A stretch of 64,000 bases of DNA from Amycolatopsis jejuensis (GCF_000717335.1 NZ_JNYZ01000012.1:454516-518515); one strand, 5' to 3'. Positions 18,139-27,319 are shown, counted from the first letter of the stretch. A program made the numbers and translations. The notes: a model not told the origin generated them from the sequence alone.

Positions 18139-19240
18139 GCATGCCGAGACCGTGATCGACCTCGGCGCAGTGCGCCACAACGTGTCCCTGCTGGCCGCCA
18201 AGGCGGCTGGTGCCGAAGTCATGGGCGTGGTCAAGGGCGACGCCTACGGCCATGGCGCAGTGCCGGTGGCACGGGCAGCAGCGGAAGCAGGCGCAACCTG
18301 GCTGGGCACCTGCTCGCTGCAGGAGGCCTTCGACCTGCGGGCGGCCGGGCTCACCGGGCGGTTGTTCAGCTGGCTGGACGTGCCGGAGGTCGATTTCGCC
18401 CCCGGCATCGAAGCGGACATCGACCTCGGCGTCAGCTCCGTCAGCGAGCTGGCGCGGATCGCCGAGGCCGCCGTGCGGGTGGGGAAACCGGCTCGCGTGC
18501 ACCTCAAGATCGACACCGGGCTGTCGCGCAACGGCTGTCCGCCCGCCGACTGGCCCCAGCTGGTCGAGGCGGCGGCTCGGGCGCGGAACGTCGAGGTGGT
18601 GGCCGTGTGGTCGCATCTGGCGCGCGCGGACGAGCCCGGGCACGAATCGATCGACGCGCAGGCGAAACTCTTCGCCGAGGCGTACGACACCGCCCGCGCC
18701 GCCGGTCTCGATCCGATGCGGCACCTGGCGAACTCCGCGGCCACGCTCACCCGGCCCGACCTGCACTTCGACGTGGTCCGCCCGGGGATTGCGATGTACG
18801 GCCTCAACCCGGTGCCCACCGAAGACGACCTGCGTCCGGCGATGTCGTTCCGCTCCAGCGTGGTGCTCACGAAGCGGGTGGCGGCGGGCGAATCCGTGTC
18901 GTACGGGCACACCTGGACCGCGCCGCAGGACACCACGCTGGCGCTCGTGCCTGCCGGATATGCCGACGGCGTGCCGCGTTCGCTGTCCGGGCAGATGGAC
19001 GTCCTGCTCGGTGGGCAGCGGCGGCCGGTGGCCGGGCGGATCTGCATGGACCAGCTGGTGGTCGACTGCGGGGACGACGCGGTTCGGGTCGGCGACGAGG
19101 TCGTGCTTTTCGGCAACGGCCGCTCCGGTGAGCCGACTGCGCGCGAGTGGGCGGATAAGCTGGGCACCATCGACTACGAGATCGTCACTTCGATGTACCG
19201 GCCGCGGGTCCGCCGCCGGTACGTGGGGGAGCAGGTGTGA
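18122..19240 (+). CDS. alr: Alanine racemase
   Basis: 372-aa PLP enzyme making D-alanine for peptidoglycan. The PLP lysine is Lys38 in VVKGDAYGHG (usual VVKADAYGHG, so Ala to Gly beside the lysine). HLKIDTGLSRNG, HLANSAA, RPGIAMYG, VSYGHTW with the catalytic Tyr, GYADG and RICMDQ are all present. The ATG lies in the loop of the inverted repeat; if TATGAT at 18121 is a -10 box, the real start may be the GTG at 18152 (362 aa). It overlaps the next gene by 4 nt. Confidence 0.96.
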   Translation: MIASFPHAETVIDLGAVRHNVSLLAAKAAGAEVMGVVKGDAYGHGAVPVARAAAEAGATWLGTCSLQEAFDLRAAGLTGRLFSWLDVPEVDFAPGIEADIDLGVSSVSELARIAEAAVRVGKPARVHLKIDTGLSRNGCPPADWPQLVEAAARARNVEVVAVWSHLARADEPGHESIDAQAKLFAEAYDTARAAGLDPMRHLANSAATLTRPDLHFDVVRPGIAMYGLNPVPTEDDLRPAMSFRSSVVLTKRVAAGESVSYGHTWTAPQDTTLALVPAGYADGVPRSLSGQMDVLLGGQRRPVAGRICMDQLVVDCGDDAVRVGDEVVLFGNGRSGEPTAREWADKLGTIDYEIVTSMYRPRVRRRYVGEQV

Positions 19241-20325
19241 CACCTTCGGCGCGGCTGTGGGCGATCGTCGGCGGGGTCGGAGCGGTGGTGACGGGTGCGG
19301 CAGCGGCCGTTGTCGCGGCGCAGCAACGCAAACCGGTCGAGGACCCGTTTGCCGACGAGCCATTGGGCGAGCTGAAGCCGGACCGTACGTCCACTGTCGC
19401 CGCCGAAGACGGCACGCCGCTGTCAGTCGAGGAGATCGACCCTGACGACGGTGAAGCACCGGAGCTGACTCTCGTCGGCGTACACGGCTTCGCGCTTTCG
19501 CGGCGCTCGTGGCACTTCCAGCGCAGCGCGGTCGCTTCGCTGCGACTGCCGCGCGTACGGCAGGTGTACTACGACCATCGTGGCCACGGCCTGTCCGGGG
19601 AAGCGTCCACGGAGACGTCCACTATCGAGCAGCTCGCGCGCGACCTCGACGGCGTACTGCGCGCGATGGTGCCCGAAGGACCGATTGTGCTCATGGGACA
19701 TTCCATGGGCGGCATGGTGCTCATGGAGCTCGCCGCGCAACGGCCAGACCTCTTCGACGAGCGCGTGTGCGGTGTCGTGTTCGTCGCGACCGCGGCGGGC
19801 GAAGTGGGGGCGCGCGGGTTGCCGCGGTCGTTGCTGTCGAAGTACAACCCGCTCACGCGCGGGGTCGGCGAGCTGGCCGGATGGCAGCCGGGTCTCGTCG
19901 AGTTCGTCCGTGCGGCGGGCGGACAGCTCACGCGACAGGCCGTACGGCGGCTCGCGTTCGGCAGTAGGGATGTCTCGCCGCGACTGGTCGACTTCATGCT
20001 GGAGATGCTTGCGGTGACGCCGGTGCGGGGGTTGGTCAACTTCGTCGGCACCCTCGGCAGCCACAACCGCTACGCTGCGCTGGCCGGGTTGAAGCATGCG
20101 CAGGTGCTGGTGATCGGCGGTGATTCGGATCGGTTCACGCCGTTCGCGCATGCGGAGCGGATCGCGGCCGAGCTGCCGGACGCCGAGCTGGTGCGGGTGC
20201 GGGGGGCCGGGCATCTGGTGCAGCTCGAGCAACCTGAGCTGGTGAACAGCGCGCTCATCGATTTGCTGCAGCGGTGCGGAGGCAGTGCCGCGCCGAACCG
20301 GCGGAACTGGTGGTGGACAAGGTGA
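19237..20325 (+). CDS. Membrane-anchored alpha/beta hydrolase
   Basis: 362 aa. A single hydrophobic segment at residues 7-27 is an N-terminal anchor or uncleaved signal, so the catalytic domain is probably outside the membrane. Motifs: VHGFALSRRSW (oxyanion), DHRGHGLS, the nucleophile elbow GHSMGGMV, and late Asp (GGDSDRFTP) and His (GAGHLVQLE). It sits between alr and tsaE with 4-nt overlaps on both sides, as in many actinomycetes including M. tuberculosis (recalled). Substrate unknown. Confidence 0.88.
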   Translation: MTPSARLWAIVGGVGAVVTGAAAAVVAAQQRKPVEDPFADEPLGELKPDRTSTVAAEDGTPLSVEEIDPDDGEAPELTLVGVHGFALSRRSWHFQRSAVASLRLPRVRQVYYDHRGHGLSGEASTETSTIEQLARDLDGVLRAMVPEGPIVLMGHSMGGMVLMELAAQRPDLFDERVCGVVFVATAAGEVGARGLPRSLLSKYNPLTRGVGELAGWQPGLVEFVRAAGGQLTRQAVRRLAFGSRDVSPRLVDFMLEMLAVTPVRGLVNFVGTLGSHNRYAALAGLKHAQVLVIGGDSDRFTPFAHAERIAAELPDAELVRVRGAGHLVQLEQPELVNSALIDLLQRCGGSAAPNRRNWWWTR

Positions 20326-20777
20326 TTCTGGAGACTCCCGAGGACACGATGGCGTTCGGGCGGGCGCTGGGGGCGGTGTTGCGGGCGGGGGATCTGGTGT
20401 TGCTGGACGGTCCGCTCGGTGCCGGGAAGACGACGCTCACCCGGGGGATTGCGGATGGGATGGGGGTGGGTGGCCGGGTGAGTTCGCCGACGTTTGTGCT
20501 TGCCCGGGTCCATTCCGCGGGTGCTGGTGGGGTGCCGCTGGTTCATGTGGATGCGTATCGGCTCGGCGGGGATTTGACGTTGCTGGACGATCTTGATCTG
20601 GATACGGATTTGGAACGCTCCGCGGTGGTCGTCGAATGGGGCGAGGGGAGCGCGGAGCGGCTTTCCGAGGACCACCTGGTGGTCCGGCTGGAGCGGCGGG
20701 AGGATGACACGCGGGTCATGCGCCTTGAGCCCCACGGCACCTGGACCGAGCGGGTCGGCCTGGTCCCAAGTCCGTGA
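20322..20777 (+). CDS. tsaE: tRNA t6A biosynthesis ATPase TsaE
   Basis: 151 aa from the GTG at 20322, whose GTGA overlaps the hydrolase stop; the open frame runs 16 codons further upstream but without a ribosome site or conservation. Walker A GPLGAGKTT with Lys36, SSPTFVL, HVDAYRL and VVVEWGEG are the TsaE signatures. It works with TsaB and TsaD in threonylcarbamoylation of tRNA A37. Here tsaB and tsaD lie about 8 kb away, separated by an accessory block. The last codons lie in a long hairpin. Confidence 0.95.
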   Translation: MILETPEDTMAFGRALGAVLRAGDLVLLDGPLGAGKTTLTRGIADGMGVGGRVSSPTFVLARVHSAGAGGVPLVHVDAYRLGGDLTLLDDLDLDTDLERSAVVVEWGEGSAERLSEDHLVVRLERREDDTRVMRLEPHGTWTERVGLVPSP

Positions 20778-20826
20778 AGGGAACCATGAGGGAATCAGAT
20801 TCCCTGATGGTTCCCTTCACGGACTT
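20768..20826. repeat. 59-nt hairpin element, copy 1 (bidirectional terminator)
   Basis: Two 29-nt arms (20768-20796 and 20798-20826) pair at 28 of 29 positions around a single central A. It begins inside the last codons of tsaE and ends against the stop of the convergent MHS transporter, so it probably terminates both. Copy 2 is at 55577-55635; a half copy is at 63902-63920. Confidence 0.9.
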
Positions 20827-22209
20827 TCAGCGGGGCTGGGTGGCAGCTTCCTCACTGGAGAGCGAAGGGGTGGACCCCGGCAGTGGTTTGCCCGAGTTTT
20901 CCTTCAACCGCAGCAAAGTGATTACGCCGACGAACCCGGCTGCCATCAAGTAATAGCCGGGCCATTTCAGGTCTCCCGTGGCCAGTACCAGTGCACTCAT
21001 CACCAGCGATACGGTGCCGGCGAAGGCGGACACGAAGATGTTGAACGAGATCGACAAGCCGCCGTAGCGGACTTCCGTGGGGAACAGGGCCGGGAGGGTG
21101 GACGGGCAGGTGGACGAGAAGCAGATCAGCAGCAGTCCCATCAGGATCAAGCCCAGCAGCACCGCCGCCATCGAGCCGCTCTTCAGCAGTAGCACCATGG
21201 GGATGCCCAGCACGATCAAGCCACCCGCGCCGACCCACAGGATGGGTTTGCGGCCGATCTTGTCGCTCAGCCTGCCGAGGAACGGGATCAGCAGCACGCC
21301 CAGCCACAACACCGCAATCTGCAGCCACTCGGCCGCCGTGGACGAGATTGCGTGGCCGCCGTTCGCGGCCATGGTGTCGGTGTCCTTGAGGTAGGTCGGC
21401 ATATAGCTGGTGAGCATGTAGTTCGTGACGTTCCAGGTGACCACCAGGCCACCGGCCAGCAGCATCGTCGGCCAGTATTTCGCGAAGATCGTGCGGACGA
21501 CGTGAGTGTTCTCGCGTTCGCCCGATTCGTCCAGCAGTTGTTGGAACGCAGGCGTTTCCTCGAGCCGCATCCGCAGGTACACCCCGACGATGCCGAGCGG
21601 GAGCGCGACCATGAACGGGATCCGCCAGCCCCACGAATCCATGAACGCCGGCGTCGACACCAGCGGCAGTACCGAAGACACGGTCGCGCCCAAGGCGTAC
21701 CCGATGAACGTGCCGAATTCCAGGAAGCTGCCGAAGTAACCGCGGCGGCGGTCCGGGCTGTACTCGGCGATGAACGTCATCGCGCCCGCGTATTCGCCGC
21801 CGGTGGAGAAGCCCTGCAGGATTCGCGCGCACACCAGCAGGATCGGTGCGGCGAGACCGATCGAGGAGTACGACGGGATCAGCCCGATCAGGAATGTGCC
21901 GGTTGCCATCAGGATCACCGTCACGGCCAGCACTTTCGTCCGGCCGATCCGGTCGCCGAGCGGCCCGAAGAAGAGCCCGCCGAGCGGGCGCACGAGGAAG
22001 GCGACGGCGAAGGTGGCGAACGTCGCGAGCTGGGCCAGCGCGGGGTGGTCCGGCGGGAAGAACTGGGCCTCGATAGTGGTGGTGAGATAGCCGTAGACGC
22101 CGAAGTCGAACCACTCGGTGATGTTGCCGACCGCGGCCGCGCCGACTGCCCGGCGCATCGTCGCGCTGTCTGTGACGGTGCTGCCGCCCGACGGCCCTGC
22201 GTGTGTCAC
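20827..22209 (-). CDS. MHS-family MFS transporter (ProP-like)
   Basis: 460-aa 12-helix proton symporter of the metabolite:H+ symporter family. Markers: NITEWFDFGVYG in TM1, FFGPLGDRIGRTKVL after TM2, GGEYAGAMTFIAEYSPDRRRG, and a long central loop. Relatives import proline, betaine, citrate or ketoglutarate; the substrate cannot be told. The GTG at 22209 is chosen because GAAGGGAG precedes it; the open frame extends 16 codons further. It is convergent with tsaE across the 59-nt hairpin. Confidence 0.9.
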   Translation of the reverse strand: MTHAGPSGGSTVTDSATMRRAVGAAAVGNITEWFDFGVYGYLTTTIEAQFFPPDHPALAQLATFATFAVAFLVRPLGGLFFGPLGDRIGRTKVLAVTVILMATGTFLIGLIPSYSSIGLAAPILLVCARILQGFSTGGEYAGAMTFIAEYSPDRRRGYFGSFLEFGTFIGYALGATVSSVLPLVSTPAFMDSWGWRIPFMVALPLGIVGVYLRMRLEETPAFQQLLDESGERENTHVVRTIFAKYWPTMLLAGGLVVTWNVTNYMLTSYMPTYLKDTDTMAANGGHAISSTAAEWLQIAVLWLGVLLIPFLGRLSDKIGRKPILWVGAGGLIVLGIPMVLLLKSGSMAAVLLGLILMGLLLICFSSTCPSTLPALFPTEVRYGGLSISFNIFVSAFAGTVSLVMSALVLATGDLKWPGYYLMAAGFVGVITLLRLKENSGKPLPGSTPSLSSEEAATQPR

Positions 22210-22386
22210 ATCGCTCCCTTCGCGTCCCAGGCTCACCTCGCAGAGCCCGATCACCACTTACCGCAAGCGACCGGCAGCCTAACGTGACACGTCTCACCCC
22301 CGCATCGGGGTGGCGGCGGTAACGCACGCCGGGGACCATGCGCTGTAGCAGGTGAATACCCATGCACCGGGTGAGGAGGAGCCGCA

Positions 22387-22491
22387 ATGACGGCAGTGTT
22401 CGTGGCCATCGCAAGCTGTGCAATCGCGGGAGTCGCCGTGGCGGCCACCCTGGCGACCTATGCCCAGCGCAAGTGGCGGGTCCGCGCCTGA
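22387..22491 (+). CDS. 34-aa single-pass membrane peptide
   Basis: ATG at 22387 with a strong GAGGAGG ribosome site 7 nt upstream. It encodes 34 aa: one hydrophobic helix (residues 3-23), then the basic tail QRKWRVRA, so the C-terminus should face the cytoplasm. The stop is 1 nt from the stop of the convergent carboxyltransferase gene. No known family recognised. The ribosome site and clean topology support a real gene. Confidence 0.55.
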   Translation: MTAVFVAIASCAIAGVAVAATLATYAQRKWRVRA

Positions 22492-22492
22492 G

Positions 22493-23809
22493 CTACGGCT
22501 CCACGATGCCGCGGGCCAGGCCTAGGGTGACTAGGTCTTGCGGGCGCAACAGCAGCTGGTCGGCTACGGCCGGTACCTCGGTGAGCGGGCGTTTCAGAAT
22601 CGCCGCTGCGGCTTCTGGCGAGGTCACGGAGAAGTAGGCGTCTGGCGCGATCCACGTTGCGTCGGGGGTGGTTGCGAAGGCTAGTGCGCCGCCGGAGCCG
22701 CCTTCGCCGATTACTAGTGTGGTGACCGGTACTGCGGCGGTGGCGATCGCTTCGAAGAGTTCTGCGATTGCTGGGCCTACGCCGCCTTCTTCGGCTTCGG
22801 CGTCGTTTGCTGCGCCTGGGGTGTCTACCAGGGTCAGCACTGGGATCCCTAGGCGTGACGCTAGCCGTACTAGGCGTGCGGCGGTGCGGAAGCCTGCTGG
22901 ACGCGTTGCGGTGCCGCACTGTGTTGCGTACGCGAGCGCGCGTCCTTCGCGCCAGCCGAAGCCGCATTGCACGCCTTCGTCGACGTGACCGGCTCGGTCG
23001 CCTTGTACGTTCTCTCGCCAGTCGAAGTACGCGTCGAGGTACTCCGGTGCGCGCGCTCGCGAAGACGCGCGCGCGGTTCGTACTGCGTCCCAACCGGTTT
23101 CGGGGGGCGTGACGGCGCGAAGGGCCGAAGGCGGCGGAGCGGCTTCGGTCGATCGGGACGTCAACAGCTGCAGCCAGCGGGTCAGTACGTCGCGCAGTTC
23201 CTCCGGCTCGACGACACGGTCGACCTGTCCCCACTCCAGTTTCGCTTCGACGCTGTACGCCTCCGCGGGTGACGTCCTCGGGCGTACGCGCGAGCCGGCG
23301 AAACCTACCTGTGCCAACGGAAGTCCGAGCACGACGTCGGAACCGGCGCCGAGTGTTGCCCAGCCGCCGCCGGTGGTTGGGTCGCGTAGTACGGAGATCT
23401 GTGCGACGCCTGCCGCGCGCGCGTCTGCGGAGAGCCGCGCGATCCGCTGTAGCTGCGAAAGCGCGCGCATTCCGTGCTGCATCCGGCTGCCGCCGGTCGC
23501 GAGCAACGACACCACCGGTAGTCCGCGGTCTTTCGCGCGGGCGAAGGCGGCTTCGATCCGGTCGCCGGTCTGCTGGCCGATGGAGCCGCCGAGAAATCCG
23601 AACTCCCACGCGACAACGACCGTGGGTACCTCGCCGATCCGGGCCTCGCCGACAATCACCGATTCGGTTTCGGCGGTGCGGTTTGCCGCCTTCGTGCGCG
23701 ACTCCGGGTAGCCCGGCCAGCCGATCGGGTCGTCCGCCTCGGTGTCCGCCAGGGACAGTTCGGTGAAGCCCGTGGTGAGGCCGGCCAGCAGCTCGCGCGC
23801 GGTGGTCAT
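22493..23809 (-). CDS. Acetyl-CoA carboxylase carboxyltransferase, fused beta-alpha (AccDA) type
   Basis: 438 aa with two crotonase-fold halves. The beta-like half (1-210) has VVAWEFGFLGGSIG and SLLATGGSRMQHG; no zinc-finger cysteines precede it. The alpha-like half (230-438) has LTLVDTPGAANDAEAEEGG and VTTLVIGEGGSGGALAF. Such fused subunits transfer carboxyl from biotin to an acyl-CoA. No biotin carrier or carboxylase subunit is nearby. It overlaps the upstream MatB-like gene by 4 nt (ATGA), so the two form an operon that may feed malonyl-CoA supply. Confidence 0.85.
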   Translation of the reverse strand: MTTARELLAGLTTGFTELSLADTEADDPIGWPGYPESRTKAANRTAETESVIVGEARIGEVPTVVVAWEFGFLGGSIGQQTGDRIEAAFARAKDRGLPVVSLLATGGSRMQHGMRALSQLQRIARLSADARAAGVAQISVLRDPTTGGGWATLGAGSDVVLGLPLAQVGFAGSRVRPRTSPAEAYSVEAKLEWGQVDRVVEPEELRDVLTRWLQLLTSRSTEAAPPPSALRAVTPPETGWDAVRTARASSRARAPEYLDAYFDWRENVQGDRAGHVDEGVQCGFGWREGRALAYATQCGTATRPAGFRTAARLVRLASRLGIPVLTLVDTPGAANDAEAEEGGVGPAIAELFEAIATAAVPVTTLVIGEGGSGGALAFATTPDATWIAPDAYFSVTSPEAAAAILKRPLTEVPAVADQLLLRPQDLVTLGLARGIVEP

Positions 23810-25266
23810 CCCAGCGCTCGTTTCATGATCTTGCCCATGTCGTTGCGGGGCAACGCGTCCAGGTACCGTACGACGCGCGGGCGCTTGTGCGGGGCGAGCA
23901 GTTTCGCCACGTGGTCGGCCAGTTCCTCGGCGGTCGGCTGGGTACCCTCGGGCACGACCCAGGCCACGATCCGCTCGCCGAGGTCGTCGTCCGGCTCGCC
24001 GGTCACCGCCACCTCGGCCACCCCGGGGTGCTCCAGCAGGGCGTTCTCGATCTCGCCCGCGCCGATCTTGTACCCGCCGCTCTTGATCAGGTCGGTGGCC
24101 TTGCGGCCGACGATCCGCACGTAGCCGTCCGGGTCGCGGGTCGCCATGTCGCCGGTGCGGAACCAGCCGCCGTCGAGGGCGGCCGCCGTCGCGTCGGGAC
24201 GATTGAGGTACTCGGTGAACAGGTTCGGCCCGCGGACCTGGATTTCCCCGACGGTGTCCGGCTCGGTGAGCTCGCCGCCGGACTCGTCGACCAGCCGCAG
24301 GTCGACCCCGGCCAGCGGCACGCCGACCGACCCGGGTTTCCGCTCACCATCGGCGCGGACGCTCGTGTTCATCAGCGTCTCGGACATCCCGTAGCGCTCC
24401 ACGACCTGCTGTCCGGTCGCCGCCGCGATCCGCTGGTGGTCGTGCACCGGCAGCGCGGCCGAGCCGGACACGAGCAGCCGCGCACCGCGCAGGGCGTCCG
24501 CCAGCGGCCGGTCGGTGGCGACGGCCTCGGCGATCCGGTGGTACATCGTCGGGACGCCGAACAGCATCGTCGCGCCTGCGGAGAGCTCCCGGGTGACGCC
24601 CTCGGTCGAGAACCGGCCGAGGTGCCGCACCGAACCGCCGCGGCGCAGCGGGCCGAGGATGCCGAGGATCAGGCCGTGCACGTGGAAGAGCGGCAGCCCG
24701 TGCACGAGCACGTCGTCGGCGGTCCACTGCCAGGCGTCCTCGAGCGCGTCGAGGGTGGCCGCGATCGCGCGGCGAGGCAGCACGACGCCCTTGGGCGGGC
24801 CGGTGGTGCCGGAGGTGTAGACGATGAACGCCGGAGCCTCCTCGTCAGGTTCGGTGGCCGGCGGCGTACCGGTGCCGTCCAGCGAGATGTCGCGCCGGGG
24901 CAGGCCGGCCAGCCCGGCAGGCAGCTCGGCACCCGGTTCGGCGAGCACCAGCGCGGGGGCGCTGTCGGCGAGGATGTGCGTGATTTCGCGCTCGCCGATC
25001 TTGGGGTTGAGCGGCACCACGGGAGCCCCGGCGAGCAGCGCGGCGACCACGGCGACGCTGGTGTGCATCGTCGGCGTCGCCCACACCGCGACCCGGCCGG
25101 CAGGCAGCTCGGCGGCCAGCGCGCCGGCGACCGCGCCAAGGTCGGCGTAGGTGAGGGACCGGTCGCCGAAGCGCAGTGCTTCCTTGGCGGAACCGGCGGC
25201 GACTGCGGGAAACAGCGGATCGGGCACTTCGCGGACCTCCTGCGTCACCGGCACCTGGATTCGCAC
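23806..25266 (-). CDS. matB: Acyl-CoA synthetase, malonyl-CoA synthetase (MatB)-like
   Basis: 486-aa adenylate-forming enzyme. Core motifs: YTSGTTGPPKGVV (P-loop), VPTMYHRI, VERYGMSETLMN, GWFRTGDMA, and GRKATDLIKSGGYKIGAGEIE with catalytic Lys in LPRNDMGKIMKR. The GGYKIGAGEIE wording and the short length fit MatB, which activates malonate or methylmalonate to the CoA thioester. Another small dicarboxylate or short acid is possible. The GTG start is tentative, since several in-frame GTGs follow. Translationally coupled to the carboxyltransferase gene. Confidence 0.85.
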   Translation of the reverse strand: MRIQVPVTQEVREVPDPLFPAVAAGSAKEALRFGDRSLTYADLGAVAGALAAELPAGRVAVWATPTMHTSVAVVAALLAGAPVVPLNPKIGEREITHILADSAPALVLAEPGAELPAGLAGLPRRDISLDGTGTPPATEPDEEAPAFIVYTSGTTGPPKGVVLPRRAIAATLDALEDAWQWTADDVLVHGLPLFHVHGLILGILGPLRRGGSVRHLGRFSTEGVTRELSAGATMLFGVPTMYHRIAEAVATDRPLADALRGARLLVSGSAALPVHDHQRIAAATGQQVVERYGMSETLMNTSVRADGERKPGSVGVPLAGVDLRLVDESGGELTEPDTVGEIQVRGPNLFTEYLNRPDATAAALDGGWFRTGDMATRDPDGYVRIVGRKATDLIKSGGYKIGAGEIENALLEHPGVAEVAVTGEPDDDLGERIVAWVVPEGTQPTAEELADHVAKLLAPHKRPRVVRYLDALPRNDMGKIMKRALG

Positions 25267-25324
25267 CGTACCGCGACTCGCCGGTACCCACCTGAGACAC
25301 GATTCACATCCGGCAGGGGTTGCC

Positions 25325-26071
25325 TCAGCGGAGGCGATCCAGCAGGTCGCGCAGTTGGCCGGCCAGCGTTTCCGGGCGAGCCGGGGCGACGTTCACGTGG
25401 CGGTCGCAGCCTGGTTCGCCGCTGAACCAGAACAGGTAACGGCCTTGCGGAGTGTCGTAGTAGGTGCAGACGTCGTTGCCGCTGGATCGGCGGCCACTCA
25501 GCCAGTGGCGGGTGTTCGCGGTGATCTGACCGGCTCCGGTGCGGGGCCGCATCACCACGTCCATCACCCGTCGCACGTCACGCCGTGCCGCTCCGCCGTT
25601 CGCGGCCAGGCTCAGGTCGCCTTCCGGCACCGACATCGCCGGCCCGGTTGCCGCAGGCACGGCAGGCAGTTCGCTGATCATCTCTTCGGCCAGTGCCTCC
25701 GGCCGCGCGGGGCGGACCAACACTTGCCCGGACGCAGGCACGTGGCAGGCCAAGACCCCGTCCACCCCGGCAGCCGATACCACCAGCCGGTAACGGCGTG
25801 CGGGCTGGGATTCGACGGTCGCGGACAGTTCGATGTCGCCACGGCACAACACAGTCATCGTGCGGACGAAGGCCTCACGCAGACCGCCGCCAACCCACAG
25901 CCCTCGTTCGGTCAGGCTCTGCACTGCGACGTCGCGGTACTCGCCGGCTTCCCCCGGCTCCCGCCACCGCGGGGTGGGCGCGAGCGCCGCCGGAAGGGAC
26001 ACGCCGGCCAGCTCGGCCGCCAGCGGCAGGCAGTCGACCGGCAGCAGCAGTTCGCGATTGAGCACGAGCAC
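25325..26071 (-). CDS. ESX secretion-associated protein EspG
   Basis: 248 aa with the EspG layout: N-terminal strand region, central beta-sheet (RYRLVVSAAGVDGVLAC), helical segment, and C-terminal YYDTPQGRYLFWFSGEPGCDRHVNVAPA. EspG proteins are cytosolic chaperones that bind PPE-type ESX substrates before export. The partner is evidently the PPE-like protein encoded 3 nt upstream in the same operon. No ESX core genes (EccB, EccC, EccD, MycP) are in the window, so any export must use a system encoded elsewhere. Confidence 0.85.
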   Translation of the reverse strand: MLVLNRELLLPVDCLPLAAELAGVSLPAALAPTPRWREPGEAGEYRDVAVQSLTERGLWVGGGLREAFVRTMTVLCRGDIELSATVESQPARRYRLVVSAAGVDGVLACHVPASGQVLVRPARPEALAEEMISELPAVPAATGPAMSVPEGDLSLAANGGAARRDVRRVMDVVMRPRTGAGQITANTRHWLSGRRSSGNDVCTYYDTPQGRYLFWFSGEPGCDRHVNVAPARPETLAGQLRDLLDRLR

Positions 26072-26074
26072 GGA

Positions 26075-27319
26075 CTACAGGCCGATCACCGGCGGAACTG
26101 CTTTCGGCAGCTTGCCCACCAACGCGTCGTCGGGGTCGGCCTCGATCAGGTAGTCAGCCCTCTTGTGCTCCTTGTCCTCATCGTTCTTGCCACCGCCGCG
26201 ACCCATCCCGGCCATCCCGGGTGAGCCTGGTCGTCCGTTCGCTGCGGCCGTGCCCGCGCCACCTCGCGGGGCGGACTGACCGCCGCCCGGCGTGCCGGAA
26301 CCGGTCCCGGCGCCCCGGCCGAGGTTGTTGCTACCACCGGCTCCGCGGCCGCCACTGCCACTGCCACTGCCACTGCCCGAGCCGGTGGCCCCGCCGGAGC
26401 CGAACCCATTGCCAGGGGCGAACCCATTGCCGGGGGCGAACCCACTGCCGGGGGCGAACCCACTGCCGGGTCCGACCGAGCCCGGCCCGAAGGTCGTGCC
26501 GCTGCCCGGGTAGCTGCCGGTGGCCGGGTTCGATGCGGTTGGCGGCAGCGTGGCGCCGGAGGTGGTCGTCGTATTGCCTGGGACTGTCCGGTCGACCTGC
26601 GGTGCACCCGGCTCGAGCCAGTTCTGCGAGCCGGGGTTGTGTCCGTCGCCGGTGGAAACGCTGTGGTCGCCTGGGCCGGTCCCAGTCCCGCCGCTGTCGT
26701 GGCCCGGGCGGCTGCCGGTCTGACCGTGATGCCCGTCGGAATAGCGCGACGGCAGGTGCCCGGTCCCGGTCTCACCGGGCGGCGTGATGGAGAAATCTCC
26801 GCCTGCCGACGGCAACGCCAGCTCCCCGTACTGCGACGGATCCGCCCATCGGCTGGAGTTGTCCGTGGATTGACCGTGGTAGCTGCCGTAGCTCTCGGTG
26901 ACGATCTTGGCCTTCTGGTCCCATGCATCGATCTCGTCGGCCCGGTTGGACAGGAACGACAACGGGGTGTCGCTGACCCAGTCGTCGGCAGGCCGGTCAC
27001 CGAGGTTGCCGACGGATTTGATCTTGCCGTTCAGGTCGGCGAACGAGCTGCCCTGGCCGGTGTAGAGCTGCTGGGCCTGCGCGAGGTGCCGGCCGCTGAC
27101 CTTGGAGGCCTGGACGAGCGGGCCGGCACCGGCATAGGCCTGGCCTGCGGCGTCCCCTTCCCAGTACTGGCTCATCTTGCCTTGCAGCTGCAGCATCCGG
27201 TCGGCGATGTCGTTGTGTCGCTGGGACAGCCCGTTCGCAACGTGCGCGCCGTCGTACATCCCGGCCGGCCCTTTGCCGCGGTTGATCAGGTCGATGATCT
27301 GTTGCGGAGTGAGTCCCAT
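26075..27319 (-). CDS. PPE/WXG-like ESX substrate with Gly-rich repeat domain
   Basis: 414 aa from the ATG at 27319, overlapping the DUF3558 stop by 1 nt; the longer frame runs into that gene. Residues 1-115 are helical, with the AAGQAYAGAGPLVQAS region resembling PPE and related ESX substrate domains. Residues 180-370 are Gly/Ser/Thr/Pro-rich with tandem hexapeptides (GFAPGN). The end, ADYLIE then LPKAVPPVIGL, is a conserved tail seen in Pseudonocardiaceae ESX-linked proteins (recalled). Likely exported with the help of the adjacent EspG. Confidence 0.75.
   Translation of the reverse strand: MGLTPQQIIDLINRGKGPAGMYDGAHVANGLSQRHNDIADRMLQLQGKMSQYWEGDAAGQAYAGAGPLVQASKVSGRHLAQAQQLYTGQGSSFADLNGKIKSVGNLGDRPADDWVSDTPLSFLSNRADEIDAWDQKAKIVTESYGSYHGQSTDNSSRWADPSQYGELALPSAGGDFSITPPGETGTGHLPSRYSDGHHGQTGSRPGHDSGGTGTGPGDHSVSTGDGHNPGSQNWLEPGAPQVDRTVPGNTTTTSGATLPPTASNPATGSYPGSGTTFGPGSVGPGSGFAPGSGFAPGNGFAPGNGFGSGGATGSGSGSGSGSGGRGAGGSNNLGRGAGTGSGTPGGGQSAPRGGAGTAAANGRPGSPGMAGMGRGGGKNDEDKEHKRADYLIEADPDDALVGKLPKAVPPVIGL
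26401..26472. repeat. In-frame 18-bp tandem repeat (4 units)
   Basis: Four 18-bp units inside the PPE-like gene, differing by one to three bases, each encoding a six-residue unit of the GNGFAP type. A 6-bp Gly-Ser repeat lies about 50 bp away at 26349-26375. Copy number is likely to vary between strains by slippage. Confidence 0.85.

Noticed and set aside
26401..26472. Variable-number repeat as a mobile element scar
   Set aside because: The repeat is in frame and encodes a regular hexapeptide; no target duplications or terminal inverted repeats are seen.
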